From Symmetrospora coprosmae (lineage: Eukaryota > Basidiomycota > Cystobasidiomycetes > Symmetrosporaceae), in NCBI GenBank assembly GCA_008802785.1, contig VUYT01000025.1:186001-250000 (forward strand): DNA of 64,000 bases. Direction: 5' to 3'. The translations under genes and the position numbers were made by a program. Each line of letters starts with the position of its first letter. The stretch's first letter is position 1. Below the pieces are notes generated by a model, which was not told the DNA's origin, ran no database searches, and saw nothing but the letters and a program-made list of their open reading frames with translations. Below are positions 34,746-45,628 of this stretch, piece after piece.

Positions 34746-37627
34746 ATGGACGCATCAGCACCAGCAGAGGCCTCTGCGCCAGAAGTAGGAGCAGAGCCAT
34801 CGCAGCAGCCTGCATCGCGACAGCGTCCAGGGGAGGAGCCGGCGCAGTCGTCCGTAGCCAAGGAGGAGCCAGAGGCTGATTCTGCGCGACCTGCAAAGAG
34901 AGCCCGCGTGGACGAGGATGCCACGATGGGAGAAGCGACGACGGCAGATGCAGCAGCGACGGGGACCGTAGATGCTGCGTCGACTGCATCCACATCTGCT
35001 CCCGCGACCGAGTCCGCCGCGCTGAACCCGCAGTCGCTTGCTTACCGGATGGCCCAGTTCAGCGCCAACAGCGAAACGTCGTCCGAAGCCCTCGTCGGCA
35101 TCACCGCGTATGTCAACCCAGACCTACCGCCTTTCACGAGCGCCATCATCAAGCACCGCTTCACCGACTTCTTGGTCTGGGAGATCAGCAAGGACGGCGA
35201 GGTCGTCAGGCTCAAGGACATCAGCCGGCCCATTGCTGCACCGCTGCCGTCCGAGGAGAAGGAACAAAAGGAGCAGCAGGGAGTTGCAAGCACGTCGGAG
35301 AGGGCAGAGGATGCATCAGATGCGACAAAGCTACAGTCGGAGCCAAAGCCAGAGCCGGCGGGCCCACCCACGCTCGAGAGCCTCCTCTCGGCGGAAAAGC
35401 TCAAAGAGCTCGACGAGTTCGTCAAGAACGGCAAGCAGAAAGGGGCAGAGATGCAGTCTGATGTATGTGCACGCTCCCACTGCTTGTGTGTCTCGAGGCG
35501 CGCAGCGAGGAGCAATGCAGCCGTCTCGTCTAATGCGAGCGATGTTGACTCGCTGTCCGCTCGTGTGACGTCTCTTTCAACTATCCAACCATACTATCCT
35601 GTACATGCAACCCACAGCCCATCAAAGATAAGGAGCAGCGCAAAGCCTTCCACAATGCTGTCCGGGAAGCACACAGCGGCAAGCTTTCGACAGAAGCGAA
35701 AGAGGATGGGAGCATCCGGATAACGTGGTCGAACGGGGGAGGTAGAGGTGCGTTGCCGTCATCTGATATCTACAGAGAGCCACATGCATTGGAAGGCAGC
35801 ATCCGCTGACGCCATCCACGCATCTGAATGTCCCAGACCGACGCACTACGCGGCCACCCAAGGCGGACCAGCGCAGCCTTCCGCCGTACATCCGCTTCAC
35901 GCTGCACAAGACGAACCGCGAGACGCAGGACTGCATTTCCCAGCTCGCCTCGCGGATAGGCGTCGCGCCAAAAGACCTGGCTACAGCAGGAACGAAGGAC
36001 AAGCGGGGCGTGACGACACAGCATGTCACGGTCAGGCGTGGACGGCGGACGGTCGAAGAGCTCTGGGATCAGGTGAACGGGCTGCACCACGGGCGGTCCG
36101 AGAGCGCATTCACTCGCGGAGGCGGGAGAGGCGGGCGTAACGGGCGCGGTGGGGGACGGGGCGGCGGCGGGTTCATGGGACGAGAAGGCATGATGCCGCG
36201 CGAGCGAGGAGATCGCGGTCTGCGCATCGGCGACCTGCAGTACGTTGACAAGCCGCTCGACCTCGGCATGCTCGACGGGAACCGGTTCGGTATTGTCCTG
36301 CGCGATGTACAGGCGCCCTCGATGGACGTCATCACAAGCGCGCTTACCACTCTGAGAAGCACGGGATTCATCAATTTCTACGGCATGCAGCGTTTCGGCA
36401 ACTCGAGCGTGCCCACTCATCTCGTCGGGCTGGCACTGCTCCGTACAGAGTGGAAGGAGGCTGCGAGGTTGATCCTCCATCCGCGCGATGGAGATAGCCC
36501 GGACATCATCGAAGCGAGGAAGCTGTGGACAGAGAAGCGGGACGCGCGAAGGGCGCTCGATCAGCTGCCTCGCTGGCTTGTCGGTGAACGGTGTCGTGAG
36601 TATTGCTGACCCCGTCATTCGCGGCACTCTGCTCATCATCGGCTGATTTGCTTTACTCTGCACGTCGTCTTATGCAGTCCTCGAGCACTACGTGCGACAC
36701 GGCGACTCCAACCAGATGGCAGCGCTGTCGACGATCCCGAAGAACCTCCGGATGATGTACGTGCACGCGTACCAGTCGTACCTCTGGAACTCCGTGACGT
36801 CGGAGCGTGTGCGGCTGTACGGCTGCAATGCGCCAGTTGCCGGTGACTTGGTATTCGATATGGAGGCTCCCGCGCCTGCCGAAGCGTCTGCGCTTTCCGG
36901 CAAGATTACTCAGGACAGCGTGAAAGCGCACGGAACGAGCAAGACACCCAAAGTTCGGGTGCTCACGCAAGAAGAGGCCGAGAGCGGCAAGTACACTATC
37001 CACGACGTCGTCTTGCCACTCCCCGGCTACAGCATCACGTATCCTGGCGGCCAGCTGGGAGCCATGTACAGGGAGATGATGGCTGCAGACGGTCTCGACG
37101 CAGACAACATGTTCCGGACGCAGAAGTGAGTTCCATCTCATCGTCCTTCGCAGGGCACGACTCGCTGATACCACAACCTTGTCAACAGGGAGTTCTCGCT
37201 TGGCGGAGCATACCGCAAGATCGTCCTGCGTCCCTCGAACCTCACATGGGAGTTGCTGCCATACACGGATCCCAATGCAGATCTCACACAGCCAGACGAG
37301 GACGCTCTCTTGGGGATGCCAGCACCCGTACCCGACAGCGACGGCCCGCTTCTTGCGCTACGGCTCGATTTTGGCCTCGACACTGCTGCGTATGCGACAA
37401 TGGCACTGCGCGAGGTGCTCAAGAGCGAGACTGGGAACGTCGAGCAGCGCAAGATGACAGAGGCAATGCTGGACAAGGTCGCTGCCGCGAGAGGCGGATC
37501 GGACACTCGGGACGATAACAAGAAGGATGAAAACGGGGAGCATGCGCAGACTGCGGACGAAGCGTCTGTGCAGTCGAACGAGCCGGCATCAGACATCCCG
37601 GCGGACGTGGCAGAGCCATCGCAATAA
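34746..37627 (+). CDS. PUS7: tRNA pseudouridine synthase, TruD family (Pus7)
   Basis: Makes pseudouridine in tRNA, U2 snRNA and other RNAs. Five exons, 34746-35462, 35618-35747, 35837-36595, 36678-37125 and 37189-37627, join in phase to 830 aa. The N-terminal 100 residues are disordered. TruD features: TDFLVWEISKDGEVVRLKDI, PPYIRFTLHKTNRETQDCIS, the catalytic motif AGTKDKRGVTTQ with its Asp, LDGNRFGIVLRDV, GFINFYGMQRFGNSSVPTHL, NLRMMYVHAYQSYLWN, LPLPGYSITYP, and REFSLGGAYRKIVLRP-like at the last exon. A Gly/Arg-rich insert (TRGGGRGGRNGRGGGRGG) interrupts the fold after the catalytic motif. The gene is a single conserved housekeeping gene set in the middle of the zinc-finger cluster. Confidence 0.95.
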
Positions 37628-37821
37628 AAGTCGTGGTCACCTGGTGGCGTTTAGACCCTGCGCGCAGCCGCACACTGGCTCACAAGTGTTCGTGACTGTG
37701 ACAGCTTGCACGGAGCTGACTATCGCTAGGATCACTGGGCTCCGCTGGCCTGTGGCCCATCCCTTCCCCTCTGCGCCAGCGGCGGGCGGAGTGCTGCACT
37801 CGATTCACTTGGCTCCAGGCC

Positions 37822-38097
37822 TTCCGCCACACCCTTGTTCTGCACTCCCTGAACCGGTCTCCGCTTTTCCCACCCTCTACTCCTTTGTCGTCGCCTCCGC
37901 AGGTCCAGATCACTCCTACACGCACAGCAGCTGACCTTCTGGGAATTCGAGCTAAATCGGACACTGGAGCTGCACTGCCACGACTGTAAGATGGCCAAGT
38001 CGGACAAGAGACCTCTCGAGAGTGCTGTGCTGGCCTCGCCATAAATCGCCCAATTTGGACTGGACCTGCTCTTGTCTCTAAGTCTGCATCAGCCGAT
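37822..38097 (+). repeat. Family upstream block, copy C
   Basis: Shared upstream block with ccgcttttcccaccctc, gaattcgagctaaatcggac, ctgccacgactgtaag and a TATA-like ccataaatcgcc about 135 bp before the ATG. The 37628-37821 stretch before it is the 3' flank of PUS7 and shows nothing else. Confidence 0.72.
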
Positions 38098-38176
38098 ACT
38101 GTACTTACCCTGCCCCAGCGCCCCTTGAAGCCTTCCCCTACTCCTCGCCCGCCAAGACTCAGCATCACTTGACAAC

Positions 38177-39562
38177 ATGACACGAGTCGGTGGAAGTGCT
38201 GCTAGACCTACCGGGTAAGCACTTTTAGAAGAAGGTTGCGGTATACGTACGACGCCTGGCTAAGGCATCGCGCTCCACCAGCTCTACCGCCGGGCAGCGC
38301 CGAAAGGGCCACCGTCTCGACAACAATATCATCGCCCCGTTCCGGCCGCCTGCTCTTCTCCCCACTCTCCAGGCTCCTCCCAAAGGAGGCAGGGTGAAGG
38401 CCTATACGCTGGACGACGCCCAATCTCGCGCCCACCCGAACGTATTGCCTCCGCCAGCGTATGCTGCGCCCACTTACTCGTATGGCTCACGCAACCTGCC
38501 CAACGAGCACCGACCTCTTCACTATGCGTGGGTCACGAAAGTACCCGCAATAATATCAACTGCCTTCTGATTCGCCCAATACTTGCAGCCCGAAGGTCCC
38601 AGCTGGATTCTTCCACAAGCTCTTCCCGCCCGCCATGGACAGCACAAGCGCTAACAGTAGCCCAAGCCGCTCAGCATCACCGCTCCGACACGACGACGAT
38701 AAGCAGCGGGCGAACGCCACAGTCTATAGGTCATCGAGCAGCGTCTCAATGAGATCGTCCTCGCCTCGAGACACCGCCCAGCGCCAAATTCGGGGAAGGA
38801 GCCCAGAGCCCCGCGGAGAGAGCGCCAGCAGTGGTAGGGTCCCGGCTTCGATCGGAGATCCGGAGATCCGGAGATTAAGATCGCGTTCAAAGCCATCAAG
38901 AACGAAGACATACGTGAGCGAAAGGGAGAAAAGATCGTCAATCGGAACGCCTCGACATACTGGATGACTGTAGCCGTTCCTACGCCACCCGGTTCGAGAA
39001 GTAAGCGCAACACTATCGGTAAATACAGGTGAGCAAGAGTGCCGACACATACGCTAGGCGTACCTATGATGGCTAACCATGACTGTGTCCACTTAGATGC
39101 AAGCACGAGCGTTGGTAGGCTTACGATTTACGAGATTCGTGATTATGACGCAGTCGCTAATGGGCATCTTCTCTCCCCAGTGACTATTTCCATGAATCTC
39201 CGCATAATATCAAGAATCACGTCTACGAACACATGGGCGTGGAGCATCAGGGTTTCACCCCTGAGGATATGTACGTGGAATACCTGCTTGTAATGAGCGT
39301 CAATTCCAGAGCTAACGTAATAACAACGCATGACATGGCGCATGCGGGCATGTAGCTGCCTACAGTGAGTTCATTGCCTTCTGCAGGTTGGCATATCAGG
39401 TTTGGCTGACTTTGGCGATCCCACTCCTCGCATAGCTGCGGGCAAGATGTGACCGCTAAGGTGGTCAAAACAACATTGAAGGATTACAAGCAGCGGTGCT
39501 ACGTACAGCGATACCGTCACAAGAGCTCACTGTGTCCCAAGCTGCCGAAACTCAAGGAATAG
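38177..39562 (+). pseudogene. Zinc-finger family, copy C (frame-shifted by an 8-bp duplication)
   Basis: Exons 38177-38214, 38282-38527, 38589-39028, 39097-39114 (18 nt), 39181-39270, 39356-39364 (9 nt) and 39436-39562. It starts MTRVGGSAARPTG. The third exon carries a perfect tandem 8-bp duplication, ggagatcc at 38854-38861 and again at 38862-38869. The frame before it ends shortly after; the frame after it encodes the family block (KIAFKAIKNEDI, KIVNRNASTYWMTVAV), the finger CKHERCD...HVYEHMGVEHQGF, CLHCGQDV and the tail YRHKSSLCPKLPKLKE. Discounting one copy of the 8-mer the total is 320 codons including the stop, so the lesion is recent or an assembly slip. All splice sites remain intact. 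No short intron of normal size bypasses the lesion. Confidence 0.65.
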
Positions 39563-40056
39563 GCTCTCACGCTTCAAGCCACAAGACGTGATCCGTACCC
39601 ATCTCGCCATAAGGAATTCCTTCGTATCGCTCATGATCCCACCTCATCCCATAGCACCTGCATTATACCATATTAACCAACCCACCATGCATATCGCGCA
39701 GGCTTGTTGACGGCTCCTACCTCTTGTCGAGCACCCAAATGGATGAGCGCCATTGAGAATCGCATATACGCCATATGCATGGACGTGAGCGAGTCCGTGA
39801 CACAGACGGAGATAGCGACGACGTGTGCTGGACACCCTCTCGCCAACGGAGCACTCCATTTACCAGTGCTGACCCCTGCAGTGACGAAGTAGCGGCCACT
39901 GGCGCAGGCTGCCGGCAGTTTCATCACCTGAATCGAGTCATGGCAGATGGGTGTTGCCGACGCAATGGCATACATCGAGTGGAGGCGACTTCATTTGGCG
40001 GGGGTTGGAGCCGATTACAGACACATGCAATCCTTAAGTCTCACTTCAGCCACTGC
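39563..40056. other. Spacer between copies C and D
   Basis: About 490 bp after copy C and before the upstream block of copy D. No gene, inverted repeat or recognisable element. Confidence 0.4.
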
Positions 40057-40328
40057 GCCACACCCTTGATCCGCCCTCCCTAGGCCTAAAGCGACCTCCG
40101 CTTTTCCCACCCTGTTCCCTTTCTCGCAACCTCTTCAGGTCTAGATCGCTTTGTACAGCAGCTGACCCTCTGGGAATTCGAGCCAAAGCAGACACTGGAT
40201 CTGCACTGCCACGACTGTTGGTGGCCAAGTCGGACAAGAGACCTCTCGACAGTGCTGTGCTGGCCTCGCTATAAAATGGCCCGCTTCGGACTGGACCTGC
40301 TCTTGCCTCTCAATCTGCATCGGTCGAT
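40057..40328 (+). repeat. Family upstream block, copy D
   Basis: Shared block with ccgcttttcccaccctg, ctgccacgactgt, a clean TATA-like gctataaaatggcccgc about 120 bp before the ATG, and ttcggactggacctgctctt. Closest in sequence to the copy C block. Confidence 0.72.
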
Positions 40329-40388
40329 AACTGCCCTCCTTCAGCCTCCTCCTCGTCGCCTGCCAAAGCTGACCACCCGCTCGACAAT

Positions 40389-42000
40389 ATGACACGAGTC
40401 GGCGGGAGCGCTGCCAAACCTACCGAGTAAGCTCGACAAGGCGAAGGAGTGCGGTAGCTCTTATGTCTCATGGCTGACGTAGTTGTCCGCCATCAGACGT
40501 ACGGTCGGACAGCACGCACGAAGTATCTATTGAGGTTGTTAGCAGTGCCGGCAACGGGTGAGCGCACATCCACAATGAGCGGACGCACCTGTTGGTGCTT
40601 GCACTGACCTACATTTCCTCGCAGTGGACAAACCCGCAATAGCGTACCGAACCTTCTTAATCGCCCAACAGCTAGGCAGACTTCGAAACAGCGGGAGGAA
40701 CAGGATGCCGCAAGGCAGTTGGCTCTCCAAAAGAGACTGGCCAAGCAGCGGTAAGCGAATGATGGTCTTGCTGAGTACTGTCGAAGGGTAGCATTGACCA
40801 CATGTAGACTTCATCCACGCAGGACCATGCCGGCCCCAAAGCTGAACGACCTTGTCAGACGGCAGATCTTTGCGCCATCCTATGACCCACCGAGTGACTC
40901 GTCGAGGTCGCCCACGCCGAACCCTGCTAACAAAGACAAAGGTGTCGAAGCACGTCAAGCGGGAGTGGGCAGTCCCGGTCCCAATACCATGGCCAGCATG
41001 GCAGCACGATTCTCGTATGGGCTAGCCGGATTGCACGCCCAAAGTCCCTTGCGTAGCTCTACGCCGCCGAACGGCGTCTCGTCAAGGTCCTCCTCACTCG
41101 AGAAGCCTGCTAACAAAGCCGGAAATCCCCAATCGCGTCGTCAGATACCAATGCCTCGTTCCCATCCTGAGCGCGTTCAGGCCGACGTACCGAGCTCATC
41201 CTACGGGGGGTCCGCGCCAGGCCAGTCGCTAAACTCGCCACCACCCGGGAGGAAGACGGCTTATGTAGGCAGGGCTCCGCGAGGCCCTTCGCGCAAATGG
41301 AAAAAAGTATCTTCAGATGTACCGGCGTTGAAGATCGAGAACGAATTTCGTCGAGCCGCTGACGGACGCTCGCTTTGCGAAACGAGCAAGCGCGAAGGCT
41401 CTAGGAAGGATAACAAATACTGGGAGAGGTTCGAGACGACATCCTCTACCGGCGTACCTACCTGGCGTCACATGTAGGCGGAGCTCCTCTCTGTCCGTCG
41501 ATACTTGAGAGCTGAAGACCTTGCGACTTCGCGATACTAGGTGCTTGTTTGCAGACTGGTAGGTCGGGTTTCGGGGGATGAAGTGCGTGTTGGACAGGTC
41601 TCAACTGACCCAGCCTCGCAGTGGAAACACCTATAAGCAAAAGGAGGATGCGGTTGTCCACGCCTGCAGCCATCTGGGGGTCAAGCATCGAGGGTTCCAG
41701 GGGGAATGGGGAAATGTGTAAGTGACTCATCACGTATGCATGCCGACGGCTGACCATTGGATCGATGAACTGATGCTGTCTCGGATTGCGTCTACAGCTG
41801 TCTCCAGTGAGTGGACTGGTCCGTGAATGCCCTGGCTTTGTGCTAATTTACGTGCCGTGCCGCCCGGTATCAGCTGCGGAGAGGACGTGAGCGGGATCGT
41901 CAAAGTTACTGACAAGACCCGCGTAGGTAAAGCGATGGCTCGTTCTCGCAGCATTCATAAAGGGAGCTGCAAAGCTGTCATGCAGCTTCTCGATGCGTGA
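40389..42000 (+). CDS. Zinc-finger family, copy D
   Basis: Exons 40389-40426, 40546-40557 (12 nt), 40625-40750, 40823-41473, 41541-41558 (18 nt), 41622-41717, 41798-41806 (9 nt) and 41874-42000 join in phase to 358 aa. It starts MTRVGGSAAKPT; the charged segment is KQREEQDAARQLALQKRLAK, and KGVEARQAGVGSPGP is shared with copy B. The finger reads CLFADC then twelve residues to HACSH, then LGVKHRGF, so the C-x4-C-x12-H-x3-H ligands are kept although the usual extra His after the first Cys is Phe. The second knuckle is CLHCGEDV. The tail ends SRSIHKGSCKAV and lacks the final CPxLP. The YW block before the finger is poorly conserved. Confidence 0.7.
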
Positions 42001-42577
42001 GGGGACCATGGCCACCACATTACGTTCTGGTGGATCTCAAGCAAACGTTCACCCTGGGCAGCAGCAAGCCCGTGAGGTCGTGTCTTCCTTCCCTTCAGTC
42101 TTCTGTGCGCCTTTGCCGTCGTCGCAAGGTTTCCCGCTGTCCATGTATTCCGAACCATGATCGTTGAACATTCTGAATACAACCTGGGCGTCTCACGCAT
42201 AGGCAAGCGAGTGCGGAGCACTGGCATGCTACGGGGAATCGTATTCTCAGCGCCTATTGCTAGTCTCTATGTGGGGGTATTCTTTTTCACTGATGCTACT
42301 CGTTCACCCCTGACTCTTTCAAATCTGCAGGACCGCGTCTGGTCCATCGCAGCAAGTGGTAGACCCGGTACCGCGGCGACCCCGGCATCTAGAGCGCTCC
42401 CGTCACGACTATGACCCTTCGTCGGACAGCGACACAAACGGTCGTCGCACGCCTGATGACCCATCTCTCGAGGTGCCAGATTCCATCCGACCCGTCAGCG
42501 GGTACTTCTGCCGGCGCAAATAACAAGACAAGGCACCTGTTCGTATTGCGCTGGGAGCACTGCACTGTACCCGGCTC
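42001..42577. other. Spacer between copies D and E
   Basis: About 580 bp with no supported gene or repeat. Confidence 0.4.
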
Positions 42578-42865
42578 ACACCACCCTTGCCGCCACATCC
42601 TGGATTTAGCCTCCCTGAACCCGACTCCGCTTTTCCCACCTTCCCCTTGTCGCCAACTTCACGGATCTAGATCGCTCCGTACACGCACAGCAGCTGACCT
42701 TCTGGGAATTCGAGCTAAATCGGACACTGGAGCTGCACTGCCACGACTGTAGATGGCCAAGTTGGACAATAGGGCCGGCCTCCTGGATGCTGTGCTGCCT
42801 CTGCTATAAGAGTGCCGTTTTGAGATGCAAATGCTCTTGCCTCTCCCTGCATCACCCGACATTCG
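42578..42865 (+). repeat. Family upstream block, copy E
   Basis: Shared block, very close to copy C over ctgaccttctgggaattcg and the ctgccacgactgtag segment, with a TATA-like gctataagagtgcc about 120 bp before the ATG. The part after the TATA-like site is the most diverged of the five. Confidence 0.7.
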
Positions 42866-42924
42866 TCTCCCTTCGACATCTCCTCTTAGCTCTGTGCTGC
42901 ATCATCTGTGCGTTATCTGACAGA

Positions 42925-44285
42925 ATGACGCGAGTGCACAAATCCACTGCGACTGCAGGCGGCAAGACCGACCGACGCTCCGACCTCAGCTGTGCTGAAC
43001 GTCAACGTCTGCAACATCGAAGGTTGCTACCACCACGTCCATTACCGAACCTCGGGCTGCCTGCTACCCCGAAAGGAAAGATTGTGGCTTATGCTGAAAC
43101 GTACGCCCGGGGCCCGACTGCGATGCCGAACCCTCCCGCTCGTCCGCCCGCCAACCGCAGCTCTCTCGTAGTTGCTTCACCTGCTCGGATCCCATCGCCT
43201 GTCCGATCTCCACTCAGCGGATCGCCTGCGTCTGGAGGCTCGACTGTCCGGCCATCTGCCGCTACAGACACGCGGATGCAGAGTCCTAACAAGGTTGGCG
43301 GAACAACCACCCCGCGAGACCTGGACCAGGTTAAGAGCACCGCGTCGCCCAAGACGCCACCGAACGCAAAGCCACCAAAGTCGCCCAATGGAGGTCCGTT
43401 GAGGGTCCAGTCAGGCGACACGCACGGTAAAGGCAAGGCTGCTGCGCAGCCTCGAGAGTCAATCTCCCCTGCACGGCCCCTGCCAGCGACACAGGCAGCC
43501 AACAGTGCCGCGGAACCCCGTCTGTGCGGATTGCAGGGTGCTACAGTATCATTCAAGGCCATCGCGGACCCAAAGATCGTGCTCAAGGAGGACGAGAAAG
43601 ATGCTGATCTCATCGAACACAAGCACTATATCTACGTTCCGTACAAACATTTATGGTAGTAAGTCGAAAATGCCGGCATGCACAAACTGGCGAGCATACC
43701 TGGCTGATTGAATCTCGCTGCCACTCGAATAGCTGCAAGCATATGAATTGGTGAGACGCTCTTCACAAAGATGAGGTGTATGAAGCTTGCTGAGCTGTCG
43801 GGCGGCGCCTTTCTCGCTCGCTGACAGCGCTACGGCGAGCAAGCCCTGGAGCACGTCCGACAATTCGCACATGGCTACACACTACCATCAGCACATTGGC
43901 GTGGAACATAAGGGTTACGAGTGGCAAGGCGGCTTAGGCCAATGCATGTGAGAGAGCCTTTTCTGGACGCGTAAGTGGAACGAAAGCTGATATATCACCG
44001 TCCCCGCCTCCTACATCTGCGTATGCCAACGGCAGATGCCGACAGTGAGCAGATCTAACAAGCCGTCCAAGGCAACACGATCACACACACGCGCTTCTCA
44101 CTGACATGCTTCGATTGATGCCACACCGCATCAGCTGCGGTGTTGATGCGCACGCACAGCAGCCTACAAAACGGCCTACAAAACGGTCTAGGAACCGCAC
44201 TGAGCATTCGGATGTAGTGCGGAGGTTGCGCAACTTGCGCCACAGGCACAAAAGCCGCTGCCCAAAGCTACCTCCGCTAGATTGA
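42925..44285 (+). CDS. Zinc-finger family, copy E (most divergent)
   Basis: Exons 42925-43658, 43733-43750 (18 nt), about 43828-43947, 44036-44044 (9 nt) and 44135-44285 join in phase to about 343 aa. It starts MTRVHKSTATAGG; like copy A it has no intron near the start. The long first exon is Pro/Ser/Lys-rich. The block before the finger is altered (VSFKAIADPKIVLKEDE, HKHYIYVPYKHLWY). The finger begins CKHMNC but the spacing to HYHQH is longer than twelve by this splice choice. Then come IGVEHKGY, CRHCGVD and the tail RHRHKSRCPKLPPLD, nearly identical to copy C's tail. A 12-bp tandem repeat gives KRPTKR in the last exon. The third-exon acceptor is uncertain. Confidence 0.62.
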
Positions 44286-45628
44286 TGATAGTGCTGACAG
44301 CAGTCGCGAGCTGCTAAGACAGATACGCAAATAGGTTCCCACCTCCTTCCCTGGCCCAGGACAATGATGCTTTTCTATCATCTAAACTCCCTCTTGTCTC
44401 CAGCTGATCCCAACCCACCTTGCGCGAAGATGCCGAACTCAATGCAGCTACTGTATGGGGAGGTTTCCTTCACTAGGCAAGTGCCTGATTGGCATGACAT
44501 ATCGCTGCTTCATTACTCTCCCTTAACGCTACAATCTTGCATCCACTGGGGATCGCGAAGTGTATGTCCTCCCGCACATCTTGTCCCTCATTCCGACGCA
44601 ATGGCCGCTGTTGGATTGCTCGTCTTGCCTACGTCTAGTTCCGGTGCGACTGGCCCTTCTGCTATTCTCGTGCAGTCTGAGAAATGAGCCAGGACGTGAG
44701 CATAGCTCGCGCATGGTCTGCTTGGAGTCCCGGACGCACGAATCTCTGTAGATCTTGGGTCGAGCGGTGCCTGGCAGAAGTAGCCCATCTTCTGGATGGC
44801 TGCAAAGAGGGTGACAGAGTTGAGGAAGACCTGATGCGGGAGAAACCGACAGGTGGTTCAGCACCAAAGCGTGGAGCCGGATGTGAGAAGCGTCTCCGGC
44901 CTCGAAAGCACCTTGGTACAGTTCTGGCCGCCGCCGGGCAGCTTCCTGCAGAGATCGCTCTGCATCAAGCGCGAGTGACATCGCATCAGCATAGGTTGAT
45001 ACATCTAGGAGCACGACGCGCGCGCACCTCCTTTGCATCGCGCTTCGAGTCGAAAGTGACGTTGGTCGAGCTGCGGTCCGATGACGGTGGGATGGAGCTC
45101 AGGAACGACTGGACCTTCTGGAGCTCCTTTGGGTCGGGCGAAGGCGTGGAGCTGGACATTGTGGATGAGATGCGGTTGTTGCTCGATGCTGCTATGCTCT
45201 GTATACCGATCGATGGTCGTGCTTGATGGGAGGAAGCAGACCTGACGCAGCTCGGCCGTCGTGGACGGACAGCCGCCTCTCTGGCTTGTCTTCGCTCGAC
45301 CCGGCAGCAGCGGCAATAACGGCAGCAACGACAGCATCACCAGCTCCAGGAGCAACACATACGCGTGCTTTCATTCCAGACGGAGCGAACGCTCTCGCTT
45401 CCATGGCTCGATAGGCCCATCTGGGCGTCGCCCGCGTCACGCAGCAGGTTCGCCACTCCCTACGCGTTTGGCCTCTACGGTGTTCGCACTCATCGAAGGA
45501 CTCGATAGCCAGCTGCAGGGATGCCTCTCGGACTCACGCGTGCGTTCTGGAGCACGGTGGCCATGGGATTCAGCTCTTGTGTGAGCGCGAACTGACGTCC
45601 CTGACCACATCCTTCATCCCTCCGCTGC
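44286..45628. other. Long intergenic stretch with a weak minus-strand gene candidate
   Basis: About 1.3 kb between copy E and WSS1. A minus-strand ATG near 45157 opens a polar frame (PKELQKVQSFLSSIPPSSD) with a possible donor at the end of DAKE and downstream open exons near 44870-44950 and 44590-44790 (IQKMGYFCQ). The exon phases could not be settled and no family was recognised, so I do not call a gene. Confidence 0.3.

Noticed and set aside
40501-40560. A longer second exon in copy D starting after catcag near 40496
   Set aside because: It runs into a stop in the required frame. The 12-nt exon at 40546-40557 keeps phase and has an exact counterpart in copy B.
30579-44285. Zinc-finger cluster as copies of a transposable element
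   Set aside because: No terminal inverted or long terminal repeats, target duplications, transposase or reverse-transcriptase motifs seen. Similarity is limited to promoter, exons and splice sites, as in a duplicated gene family.
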